DNA of 53,934 bases from Acidobacteriota bacterium (GTDB lineage Bacteria; Acidobacteriota; Aminicenantia; Aminicenantales; Aminicenantaceae): NCBI GenBank assembly GCA_030669585.1, contig DAOVDI010000004.1:1-53934 (forward strand). The letters run 5' to 3'. This document shows, piece by piece, positions 42,548 to 50,661 of this stretch. How positions within the stretch are numbered: position 1 is the first letter of the stretch; each line of letters opens with the position of its first letter. The notes beneath the pieces were generated by a model that saw nothing but the letters and a program-made list of their open reading frames with translations, was not told the origin of the DNA and made no database searches. A program made the position numbers and the translations under genes.

Positions 42548-43447
42548 ATGAAAAATAAGCTTTTTTCTATTATGATCCTTCCTCATCATGGGGGAAAGTT
42601 GCACACTATTTCTCTGTCAAAACAAAAGATCAAGATTTTTGCAGGAATAGGACTTGCAATTATTCTTATATTGTCCGTTTTCATGATTGATTATTTTACC
42701 ATGGATGTTACACGTAAAAAGTATCGGAACCTGAAGGCGGAGAACAGAATACAACAGGAATCACTGTCGGAATACAAACAGCGTCTTGATAGATTGAGCA
42801 CTGACATGGCCAGTATAGAGCAGTATGTTAAAAAGCTCAATGTTATGGCCGGGCTGAAAGCGAGCGAACCCTTACGAGAGGTCGGAGGAGCGGGAAGCGG
42901 ACCTGGAAATACTCAATCAGTTCTTCCTGCTGTAACAGCTCAGGATTTAACTGCTGTCAAATTTGAAAGTATAGAAAGCAAGGCTGAGCAGATGGGACAA
43001 AATCTAAAAACCCTGCTTGTCCATTACGAAGTAGAAACAAACAAACTGGCTTCCACGCCATCCATCTGGCCGACCAGGGGATATATGTCTTCATCTTATG
43101 GTTACAGGGATGATCCGATCACTGGAAAAAGAGCTATGCACTGGGGTATTGACATCGTAACGAATGTCGGCAACCCGATCTGGACCACTGCCGATGGAAG
43201 AGTGATATCCTGCAAATATGACAAGATCGGCGGTAAGACTATTAAGGTGGCGCATCTTCCCGGTGTTATAACAATATATTGCCACTTAAGTCAGTTCGAG
43301 GTCAAGGCAGGGCAGAAAGTCAAACGGGGACAGGTTATCGGTTTGGTCGGTAAGACCGGAAAAACTACCGGTCCTCATCTCCACTATGAGGTCCGGGTAA
43401 ACGGTGTGAGAAAGAACCCGTACTATTGGATACTGGAAGAAGACTGA
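42548..43447 (+). CDS. M23-family metallopeptidase (murein hydrolase)
   Basis: The 299-residue protein has an N-terminal cytoplasmic tail, one membrane helix (about 32-52), a coiled-coil-like region (about 58-105) and a C-terminal LytM/M23 domain. Zinc ligands are visible in MHWGIDIVTNVG (H-x-x-x-D) and GPHLHYEVRVNG (H-x-H), with ITIYCHLSQ providing the active-site His. All are present, so it is probably an active peptidoglycan endopeptidase on the periplasmic side. The context with mreB, pbp2 and rodA 1.6 kb further on fits a cell-wall role. Confidence 0.9.
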   Translation: MKNKLFSIMILPHHGGKLHTISLSKQKIKIFAGIGLAIILILSVFMIDYFTMDVTRKKYRNLKAENRIQQESLSEYKQRLDRLSTDMASIEQYVKKLNVMAGLKASEPLREVGGAGSGPGNTQSVLPAVTAQDLTAVKFESIESKAEQMGQNLKTLLVHYEVETNKLASTPSIWPTRGYMSSSYGYRDDPITGKRAMHWGIDIVTNVGNPIWTTADGRVISCKYDKIGGKTIKVAHLPGVITIYCHLSQFEVKAGQKVKRGQVIGLVGKTGKTTGPHLHYEVRVNGVRKNPYYWILEED

Positions 43448-43463
43448 CGCCGTTTCTCTTTGA

Positions 43464-44396
43464 TCAGGAGAAAATATCCCCTTCTTTTATCCGGACTCCC
43501 AGAGAAAATGCATACGCGCTCATGGATTTTTTATTTTCGGGCTGAAGTAATTCAATATAGAAAAGGCTGCCGTTCCCGCAGCAAATATTTATCCCCTGAT
43601 TTTTAATAACCAGAATCTCTCCCGGTTTGCCCTTGTGGCCGGAGGATGAGACCATTTGGCCTTTAATGATTTTTATCCGCTTATTATCATAATAACAAAA
43701 AGATGACGGCCATGGGGTAAAAGCCCTTATCTGATTTTCAATTTTTTCTGCACTCCATTTCCAATCGATCCGTCCATCCTCCTTTTTTATCAAAGGTGCA
43801 TATGTGGCCAGGGAATGGTCCTGTTTCTGTGGGGAAATACGGTCGATCTTCTTGATCGTATCTAGGAGAAGCTCGGTACCGATATCTGTCAGCCGGCTTT
43901 CCAGTTCAGCCGCTGTTTCGCCAGGGAAAATATCAGATTCTTTTTGTGCAAGAATGAGGCCTTCATCTATTTTGGCATTGAGTTCAAAAATAGTGACTCC
44001 GGTACTTTTTTCGCCGTTCAGGATGGCCCATTGGACCGGAGAAGCCCCGCGGTATTTAGGAAGCAGGGAATAATGGATATTGAGAGAATAATACCTGGGA
44101 AAATAAATGATCGAATCTGGCAAAAACTGACCGTACGCAACTACGATATTCAGATCAGGAGCAGCAGCCTGTAATTTTTCAATAGCCAAAGGATCTTTAC
44201 GGATACGATTTGGTTGGAATACAGGAATATTGTGCTTCAATGCAAACTTTTTTACCGGGGAGAGTGTGAGTCTTTTTCCCCGGCCGGAAGGCCTGTCTGG
44301 TTGAGTAACGACAAGTGTGATCATGTGGCTGGCATCCTTTAATGCCTTTAATGGGACAATAGCTGTAGCAGGGCTTCCGAAAAAAACTATATTCAT
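43464..44396 (-). CDS. fmt: Methionyl-tRNA formyltransferase
   Basis: The 310-residue enzyme formylates initiator Met-tRNA. It has MNIVFFGSPATAIVPLKAL, TQPDRPSGRGKRL, the active-site Asn and His in SLNIHYSLLPKYRGASPVQWAI, and the catalytic Asp in IDEGLILAQ. The C-terminal OB-like domain is present (INICCGNGSLFYIELLQPENKK). Its start overlaps the stop of def by 1 bp (TAATG). Confidence 0.96.
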   Translation of the reverse strand: MNIVFFGSPATAIVPLKALKDASHMITLVVTQPDRPSGRGKRLTLSPVKKFALKHNIPVFQPNRIRKDPLAIEKLQAAAPDLNIVVAYGQFLPDSIIYFPRYYSLNIHYSLLPKYRGASPVQWAILNGEKSTGVTIFELNAKIDEGLILAQKESDIFPGETAAELESRLTDIGTELLLDTIKKIDRISPQKQDHSLATYAPLIKKEDGRIDWKWSAEKIENQIRAFTPWPSSFCYYDNKRIKIIKGQMVSSSGHKGKPGEILVIKNQGINICCGNGSLFYIELLQPENKKSMSAYAFSLGVRIKEGDIFS

Positions 44397-44908
44397 TAAA
44401 ACAGGCCTTTTTCCCTTTGTTTCCTCAATTTTTTTCTGATGAGTTTCTTTTTCAAAGGAGAAAGGTAGTCGATGATAAGAACTCCGTTAAGATGGTCGAT
44501 CTCATGACAAAAAACCCTGGCCAGAAGTTCATTGGCATCTATGGTTTTTACGATTCCGTCCAGATCGCTTCCTTTAACAAGGACTCTGGAAGGCCTGGGA
44601 ACTTTTTCATAGACATCCGGGAGGGAGAGACAGCCTTCTTCTGAAATGATCTCCCCTTCCTTTTTAATGATCTCGGGATTGATGAGCACAAAAAGGTCCT
44701 TTTTATTCTCTCCAACAGACAGGTCAACAGTTATCAACCGGACGCTTTCACCGACCTGTGGAGCTGAGAGCCCAAGCCCGGGTGCAATGTGCATTGTTTC
44801 CACCATGGATGCGGCGAGGTTTTTAATATCCTCAGTAATTTCTTTTATTTTTTCTGACTTCTGCAGAAGAATGTCATCTCCGTACTTTTTAATTTCTATG
44901 ATCGGCAT
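44396..44908 (-). CDS. def: Peptide deformylase
   Basis: The 170-residue iron or zinc enzyme removes N-formyl groups from new proteins. All three motifs are present: GLGLSAPQVG, EEGCLSLP and HEIDHLNG. AGGAAAA lies before the ATG. It is first in the def-fmt operon. Confidence 0.96.
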   Translation of the reverse strand: MPIIEIKKYGDDILLQKSEKIKEITEDIKNLAASMVETMHIAPGLGLSAPQVGESVRLITVDLSVGENKKDLFVLINPEIIKKEGEIISEEGCLSLPDVYEKVPRPSRVLVKGSDLDGIVKTIDANELLARVFCHEIDHLNGVLIIDYLSPLKKKLIRKKLRKQREKGLF

Positions 44909-44940
44909 TATGATCTTTTCCTAAACAACTTTAAAAACTC

Positions 44941-44969
44941 ATTCTAATGCATATGAATTGTTTCTTCAA
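44941..44969 (-). promoter_or_regulatory. Promoter of def-fmt
   Basis: On the minus strand TTGAAG (44964-44969), a 17-bp spacer and TAGAAT (44941-44946) lie about 33 bp before the def ATG. Confidence 0.5.
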
Positions 44970-45042
44970 TACGCCAACAGACGCCGGCAAAAAAACTTGA
45001 GTCGACAAATATCATAAATCACCCAAGAGTGTTGATTTTTAT

Positions 45043-45071
45043 TTGCTTGTAACCGTTATTTGTGATAAAAA
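45043..45071 (+). promoter_or_regulatory. Candidate promoter of the mreB operon
   Basis: TTGCTT (45043-45048), a 17-bp spacer and TAAAAA (45066-45071), with TG one base before the -10 (extended -10), lie close before the mreB ATG at 45088, which has GAGGAAAA. Confidence 0.4.
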
Positions 45072-45087
45072 TCTTTATTGAGGAAAA

Positions 45088-46119
45088 ATGAGTTTTTTGA
45101 GTTGGATTAAAGAAAAGATCTTTTACGATCTGGCCATTGATTTGGGGACGGCCAATACACTCGTTTTTTTAAAGGGAAAGGGGATTATTGTACAGGAACC
45201 ATCTATTGTTGTTATCAATAATAAAACCGGAAAAGTAGAAGCTGTTGGAAAAAGGGCCAAAGAAATGCTGGGCAAGACACCGGTTAATGTCGTTTCTATT
45301 AAACCGATGAGAGACGGTGTGATCGCGGATTTTGAAATTACCGAGAAAATGATCGATTATTTCATAAAAGAAGCGATAAACAACCGGAGTTTTATTTTCC
45401 GGCCCAGGATCGTTATAGGTATCCCGACCGGGATAACCCAGGTTGAACGCCGGGCGGTCAAAGATGTGGCCATGAGAGCCAAAGCCTCGGAAGTTTTTCT
45501 TATTGAACAGCCTGTGGCAGCAGCAGTAGGAGCGGAACTTCCTATTTCAGAACCAACTGGAAACATGATCGTTGACATCGGAGGGGGAACCACCGATGTC
45601 GCGGTGATCTCATTGGATGGTATTGTTCTTAACCACTCCATCCGCATTGCCGGAAACGAAATGGATGAAGCCATTATTCAATACATCAAAAAAAAATATA
45701 ATCTTTTGCTCGGAGAAAAAAGTGCTGAGTACATCAAGATGCAAATCGGATCTGCATATCCTCTTGATGAACCTATGACCATTGGGATAAAGGGGAAAGA
45801 TTTACGGGAAGGAATTCCCAAAACAATTGTTGTAGATGACCAGGAGATCAGGGAGGCGCTGGAAGATGTTGTATCTGTCATACTCAATGCTATTAAGATC
45901 GCTTTAGAAAGAACTCCACCTGAACTATCCGCAGATATTATCGATCGAGGTATTGTGATCACAGGAGGTGGTTCTCTTCTGAAAAACCTGGACAAGCGTA
46001 TTAGAGTAGAGACTCAACTTCCTGTATTCATCACAGAGGACCCCCTTACTTCGGTTGTTATCGGGGCGGGAAAGATGCTGGAAGATATTGATCTCTTGAG
46101 AAAATTATCATTGATCTAA
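45088..46119 (+). CDS. mreB: Rod shape-determining protein MreB
   Basis: The 343-residue bacterial actin organises lateral wall synthesis. Actin-fold motifs are DLAIDLGTANTLVF (phosphate 1), VDIGGGTTDVAVISL (phosphate 2), and GIVITGGGSLLKNLD (adenosine), with EPSIVVIN and IGIPTGITQVERRAV between them. The length is normal. It is first of a five-gene operon with mreC, mreD, mrdA and rodA. Confidence 0.97.
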   Translation: MSFLSWIKEKIFYDLAIDLGTANTLVFLKGKGIIVQEPSIVVINNKTGKVEAVGKRAKEMLGKTPVNVVSIKPMRDGVIADFEITEKMIDYFIKEAINNRSFIFRPRIVIGIPTGITQVERRAVKDVAMRAKASEVFLIEQPVAAAVGAELPISEPTGNMIVDIGGGTTDVAVISLDGIVLNHSIRIAGNEMDEAIIQYIKKKYNLLLGEKSAEYIKMQIGSAYPLDEPMTIGIKGKDLREGIPKTIVVDDQEIREALEDVVSVILNAIKIALERTPPELSADIIDRGIVITGGGSLLKNLDKRIRVETQLPVFITEDPLTSVVIGAGKMLEDIDLLRKLSLI

Positions 46120-46129
46120 ACTTTTAAAA

Positions 46130-46969
46130 TTGAATGTGTTTTTTTGGAAAAAAAACAAACCGTGTGCCATCCTTCTTATACTGATCCTGTCCCAATTAAT
46201 TCTCATTTCTATCCAGGTTCCTCTTGGTGATGAGTCCAGTTTTTTTAAAAAGATTTTAATAGGAATTTTTTCGCCTGTTAAACACGGTATCGTTTTTATC
46301 TATAATGGCATAGGAAAATTCTGGGACAACTATTTTTTTGTAAAGGACAGCAGCAGAGAAAACGCACGTCTGGAAACAGAAGTCCTTTATCTGCGTCAGG
46401 AAAATCTCTTCTTAAAAAACACCATTAGAAAATATATAGATGAGAAAGCAATCATAGATAAAGTGCGGGATTTTTACACAGATTTTTTAGTAGCAGGTGT
46501 TATTGGGATCGATTTAAACAATTATTATAAAACAATAATTATTGACCGTGGGACTTTGGACGGGATAAAAAAAAATATGGTGGTTCTTGACAGAAACGGG
46601 TATCTGGTTGGAAGGATACTAAAGCCTCTTTCTTTCAAGGAATCCAGGGTCCAGCTTATAACGGACAATGATATCGGGTTTGGAGTTTATACAGAGACAG
46701 GGACTCCTTTTGGAATATTGACTGGAGATGGGGAAGGCCGGTGTCTCCTGAAATATATCTTAAAAACCAACAATAATGTACAGATTGGACAGGATGTGTT
46801 AACGTCCGGTCAAGACGATGTTTTTCCCAGAAATCTTCAGGTTGGCCGGATCATTAGCGTCGAGGAAATCGAATCTTTATTCAAGATTGTTAGAGTCAGG
46901 CCATTTTTTCAGTTTAAGGATCTAGACCGCTTGGTTGTCCTTCTCCGTAATATGAAAGAGGAATATTAG
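46130..46969 (+). CDS. mreC: Rod shape-determining protein MreC
   Basis: The 279-residue protein has one N-terminal membrane helix (about 11-30), a coiled coil (about 75-110, ENARLETEVLYLRQENLFLKN) and a periplasmic beta domain with DRGTLDGIKKNMVVLDRNGYLVGRI, typical of MreC. It links MreB to the synthases PBP2 and RodA. The start is probably TTG 46130; a GTG two codons later is possible, and neither has a good ribosome-binding site. The gap after mreB is 10 bp. Confidence 0.9.
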   Translation: MNVFFWKKNKPCAILLILILSQLILISIQVPLGDESSFFKKILIGIFSPVKHGIVFIYNGIGKFWDNYFFVKDSSRENARLETEVLYLRQENLFLKNTIRKYIDEKAIIDKVRDFYTDFLVAGVIGIDLNNYYKTIIIDRGTLDGIKKNMVVLDRNGYLVGRILKPLSFKESRVQLITDNDIGFGVYTETGTPFGILTGDGEGRCLLKYILKTNNNVQIGQDVLTSGQDDVFPRNLQVGRIISVEEIESLFKIVRVRPFFQFKDLDRLVVLLRNMKEEY

Positions 46970-46984
46970 CCTGGTTAGATAAAC

Positions 46985-47482
46985 ATGCGAGACATAACTA
47001 GGATCTCCATTGGACTTATTCTTGCGGTGATAATGTATACTCTGCTGGAAAGCATATCTTTTTCAACGGTTTTAATATTTAATATTTTCAACCTTGTTGT
47101 CATATATTTTGCCATGGAAAAAGGGGAAACATCAGGTGCGATACTGGGTATGGTCTGTGGAATGATACAGGATTCGTTTTCTGCGGGAGTTTTTGGAGTG
47201 GCGGGAATTTCAAAAACCATCACAGGCTTTCTTGCAGGGTTTGTTGCTAAAAGAATAGACATTGTGCTTTTCAGCAGAAATTTTATATTTATTTTTTTTC
47301 TTAGCGGAATGGAACTGATCATCTGGGCCTTTTTTTATGTTTTTATTTTCTCCGAGCGGATTAACACAGGACAGGGGTTGATCTTTCTTCAACCCATGGG
47401 AACAGCGCTTCTTGGAAGTATTTCTTTTAAATTGATCAGATATCTGCATGAATTGAAAAATTCAAAGAGTCATGAAAAATAA
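46985..47482 (+). CDS. mreD: Rod shape-determining protein MreD
   Basis: The 165-residue protein has about five hydrophobic helices and no extended soluble part. It contains GMVCGMIQDSFSAGVFGVAGISKTITGFLAGF, the characteristic MreD block. MreD sequences are poorly conserved, but the position between mreC and mrdA makes the call secure. It overlaps mrdA by 11 bp. Confidence 0.88.
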   Translation: MRDITRISIGLILAVIMYTLLESISFSTVLIFNIFNLVVIYFAMEKGETSGAILGMVCGMIQDSFSAGVFGVAGISKTITGFLAGFVAKRIDIVLFSRNFIFIFFLSGMELIIWAFFYVFIFSERINTGQGLIFLQPMGTALLGSISFKLIRYLHELKNSKSHEK

Positions 47483-49265
47483 TAGTTTTTATGAAGACCT
47501 TTCTGTTGTCTTCAAACGAACAAAAGTGACCTTGATCTTTGTCCAATTGTTGTTTGTATTTCTAGCTGTATTTTTTTGGAAGATGCAGATACTGGATTAT
47601 CATAAATACTGGCAGAGATCCGAAGCTAACCGCATAAGGGAGATAATCCTTCCTCCTCAAAGAGGGCTCATAAAGGACAGGTTTGGGAATCTGCTTGCAA
47701 AGAATATAGCATCGTTTAAGGTTTCTTTAATCAGGGAAAATTGCCGGGATCTGGAGGTATTTATTGAAGAGATATCTCCCCTTATTGATATAACGCCTGA
47801 GATCCTGCAGGAACGGATCAATAAATACAAATCACTGCCGAAATTCCGTCCCATTGTGATCAAAGAGAACTTGACAGAGGAAGAAATAGCGAGGTGTGAA
47901 ACGCATATAACGGAATATCCGGAATTGATCATCCAGGCGGAAGCGAAGAGATATTATCCAAGAGCAAACTTTGCATCTCATGTTCTTGGGTATCTTCAGG
48001 AGGTGTCTGCAGAAGAACTCAGGAGCAAAGCTTATCCTGGACGCCATCTTGGAGATATGGTGGGGAAAACAGGTATTGAAAAAGAATATGAGACACAATT
48101 GGCAGGGACCGACGGTCAGCTTCTTGAAATTGTCAACAGCGTGGGAAGAAAACAAGGAGAGCTCAAACGACAACCTTCTGTACCAGGAGAAGATCTTATT
48201 CTATCCCTGGATTCTGAACTTCAGGAAAAAGCAGAAGAGATAATAAATGGAAAAGAGGGTGCTGTGGTGATCTTAGATCCCCGGAACGGTGAGATTCTAG
48301 CCATGGCCAGTTATCCCGGTTTTGATCCCAACAAATTTATCAATCGATTTACCCATGATGAATGGAAACATATTGCCGAAAATCCGGGTTTTCCTCTGCA
48401 GAATAGGGCCATCCGCGGTTTATATTCTCCAGGTTCCATCTTCAAGCCGGCCATGTCTATAGCAGGGTTAGAATTGGGGTTGATCAATGAATGGACAACG
48501 GTCACATGTCATGGTGAAACTATCATATACGGGCATCCTTTTGCGTGCTGGTATAAGCCCGGGCATGGCCCTGTCAATCTGTTAAGCGCTATCAGGCAGT
48601 CATGCAACATTTATTATTATCATCTGGGAAAGCGCTTGGGGATTGAAAATATTGCCCGATATGCCCGCGTTTTGGGATTAGGGCGCAAGACAGGAATTGA
48701 TCTGCCCGGAGAAAAGGAAGGCCTTGTGCCCGATCCGGAATGGAAAGCAAGAGTCCATAAAGCTCCCTGGTATCCTGGAGAAACGATATCTGTTTCCATT
48801 GGTCAGGGGCCGATTAATGTTACTCCGGTCCAGGTGGCTTTCCATACGGCGATAATCGCAAACAGAGGCGAGAAAATGGTTGTTCCGCATCTTGTACGTG
48901 GAAAAACAGATAAGGAAGATGTCTCGCTCACAATAAAAAAGAAAAACATTGAGAGAGTGATCAAAGGAATGTGGCAATCTGCCAATATGGAAGGTACGGC
49001 CAGGGCTGCAAAGGTCGATGGATTTGATGTCTGTGGTAAAACTGGTTCAACACAGCTAGTTGGCCGTGAAACAGCGGAAAAATTAGCTGACCGGAAGATC
49101 AAGATCAAGACTCATTCCTGGTTCACTGGATTCGCTCCCAGAGATAATCCCAGAATTGTCGTAACGGTTATTGTGGAATATGGAGGGATGGGAGGTGTAT
49201 CAGCAGCTCCAATTGCAGGAGAATTATTCAATCTTTATAAAAAGAAAAAAGCGCAATATGATTGA
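47472..49265 (+). CDS. mrdA: Penicillin-binding protein 2
   Basis: The 597-residue transpeptidase crosslinks peptidoglycan during elongation. It has an N-terminal anchor (about 17-36), a dimerisation or pedestal domain (IILPPQRGLIKDRFGNLLAKN...) and a transpeptidase domain with the nucleophile motif SPGSIFKPAM (S-x-x-K), the SCN motif in IRQSCNIYYY, and KTG in VCGKTGSTQ. It overlaps mreD upstream and rodA downstream. Confidence 0.95.
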   Translation: MKNNSFYEDLSVVFKRTKVTLIFVQLLFVFLAVFFWKMQILDYHKYWQRSEANRIREIILPPQRGLIKDRFGNLLAKNIASFKVSLIRENCRDLEVFIEEISPLIDITPEILQERINKYKSLPKFRPIVIKENLTEEEIARCETHITEYPELIIQAEAKRYYPRANFASHVLGYLQEVSAEELRSKAYPGRHLGDMVGKTGIEKEYETQLAGTDGQLLEIVNSVGRKQGELKRQPSVPGEDLILSLDSELQEKAEEIINGKEGAVVILDPRNGEILAMASYPGFDPNKFINRFTHDEWKHIAENPGFPLQNRAIRGLYSPGSIFKPAMSIAGLELGLINEWTTVTCHGETIIYGHPFACWYKPGHGPVNLLSAIRQSCNIYYYHLGKRLGIENIARYARVLGLGRKTGIDLPGEKEGLVPDPEWKARVHKAPWYPGETISVSIGQGPINVTPVQVAFHTAIIANRGEKMVVPHLVRGKTDKEDVSLTIKKKNIERVIKGMWQSANMEGTARAAKVDGFDVCGKTGSTQLVGRETAEKLADRKIKIKTHSWFTGFAPRDNPRIVVTVIVEYGGMGGVSAAPIAGELFNLYKKKKAQYD

Positions 49266-50349
49266 ACGGCAGAAAATACAAAATATTGACTGGATACTTA
49301 TTGGTCTAATCATAATCAATTCTCTTATAGGCGTTGTTGTCATTTACAGCTCTTCTCATTATCTGGCAGGACATTTTTTTCTGCGTCAGCTTATATGGAT
49401 GATAATCAGTCTTGGAGTGCTTTTTATACTCCTCACAGTGGATTACCGATTCCTTGTTGATCTTTCCCCATATATATATATCCTGTTTTTACTCCTTTTA
49501 GGAGGAAATCTTATATTCGGAGAATTGACAGCCGGCACAAAAAGTTGGATAAGGCTGCCTTTTTTTCAGATACAACTGTCGGAATTCATGAAACTTCTTG
49601 TTATACTGATGATGGCCAGATTATTTTACAAAAGCAGAAATGTGTTTATCAATTTCAGAAAAGGGATGGCTGCTATTTTGATCGCAGCGGTTCCTTTCTG
49701 TTTGGTCGCTCTGCAGCCTGATCCGGGGACAGCATTGTCTTATCTCATTATTCTTTTAGGCGCATTTATTCTTGCGGGAATGAATAAAAAGATGATAATT
49801 TTCCTTCTTGTTGCCTCTGTGTGTTTTGGTTTATTAGCTTGGAATTTCTGTCTCAAGGATTACCAGAAAGATAGGTTAACTGCTTTTGTATTTCCTGGAA
49901 ATGATCCCCTGGGATCGGGTTACCAGATCATCCAATCAAAGATCGCCATAGGGTCAGGCGGATTTTTAGGAAAAGGATTCAAAAAGGGGACGCAAAGCCA
50001 ACTTAGGTTTCTGCCCGCTCGTCATACGGATTTCATTTTTGCCGTTATTGGCGAGGAATTTGGATTTCTGGGCATTTTATTTACACTTATGAGCTATGTG
50101 CTTTTAATCACAAGGATATTAAAGTCTATTAAAGAAACTATAGATAGAGCCGGAGCCTACATTATATTTTTGGTTGCAGTTTTGATTTCCGTTCAGTTCT
50201 TTATTAATGTTTTTATGACCGTTGGGCTTTTACCATTAACAGGAATACCTCTTCCTTTCTTAAGTTATGGAGGGTCTTCACTGCTTGCAAACACCATGGC
50301 AGTAGCACTTGTCCTCAATGTGAAAATGAGACGGTTTGTGAATGTTTAG
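49258..50349 (+). CDS. rodA: RodA peptidoglycan glycosyltransferase
   Basis: The 363-residue SEDS-family protein has about ten helices. Landmarks are YSSSHYLAGHFFLRQLIW, AGTKSWIRLPFFQIQLSEFMKL, LVALQPDPGTALSYLII (with the catalytic Asp in QPD-x-G), ARHTDFIFAVIGEEFGF and GIPLPFLSYGGSSLLAN. It polymerises glycan strands with PBP2. I chose ATG 49258, 8 bp inside mrdA; a longer frame from 49171 would overlap mrdA by 95 bp and lacks homology. It is the last gene of the mre operon. Confidence 0.94.
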   Translation: MIERQKIQNIDWILIGLIIINSLIGVVVIYSSSHYLAGHFFLRQLIWMIISLGVLFILLTVDYRFLVDLSPYIYILFLLLLGGNLIFGELTAGTKSWIRLPFFQIQLSEFMKLLVILMMARLFYKSRNVFINFRKGMAAILIAAVPFCLVALQPDPGTALSYLIILLGAFILAGMNKKMIIFLLVASVCFGLLAWNFCLKDYQKDRLTAFVFPGNDPLGSGYQIIQSKIAIGSGGFLGKGFKKGTQSQLRFLPARHTDFIFAVIGEEFGFLGILFTLMSYVLLITRILKSIKETIDRAGAYIIFLVAVLISVQFFINVFMTVGLLPLTGIPLPFLSYGGSSLLANTMAVALVLNVKMRRFVNV

Positions 50350-50356
50350 TGTTTAA

Positions 50357-50650
50357 ACTGGATTATTCACGGGTCGAGGAGAGGCCAAGGAAAAACAGTC
50401 TATAGAAGTCCATATGAGTTGTCGAAGTCGAAGAAGGCCAAGGGTGAAAGGCAGACGTCGTTCCCGCGAAGCTTGTTCCCCAATCAAGTTGAGGACAGGC
50501 TCCCGACTCCGATCGGGGAGCGGGAATCCAGACGTCGTTCCCGTGGAAACGGGAATCCAGTATAAATTGTATTCTGGATTCCCACTTTCGTGGGAATGAC
50601 GAGACAAACGAGAGTAACGAGACAAACGGAGACTCTTTGCATCAACGATT
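50357..50650 (+). repeat. Mosaic intergenic repeat before the radical SAM gene
   Basis: No gene is seen here. A left end like CCTGGATTATTCAC, with A for the first C (50357-50370), and GGGTCGAGG; AGGCCAA and AAGTC units; several CCCG/CGGG palindromes (50457-50530); a near copy of the double palindrome block (50534-50600); 9-bp ACGAGA units; and CTTTGCATCAAC (50635-50646), 16 bp before the next ATG. It lacks the right end seen in copies A and B. Confidence 0.82.
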
Positions 50651-50661
50651 GTATTAATGCA

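Noticed and set aside
49171-49257. Longer N-terminus for RodA
   Set aside because: It overlaps mrdA by 95 bp and is soluble and unlike RodA starts; ATG 49258 fits the usual N-terminus.
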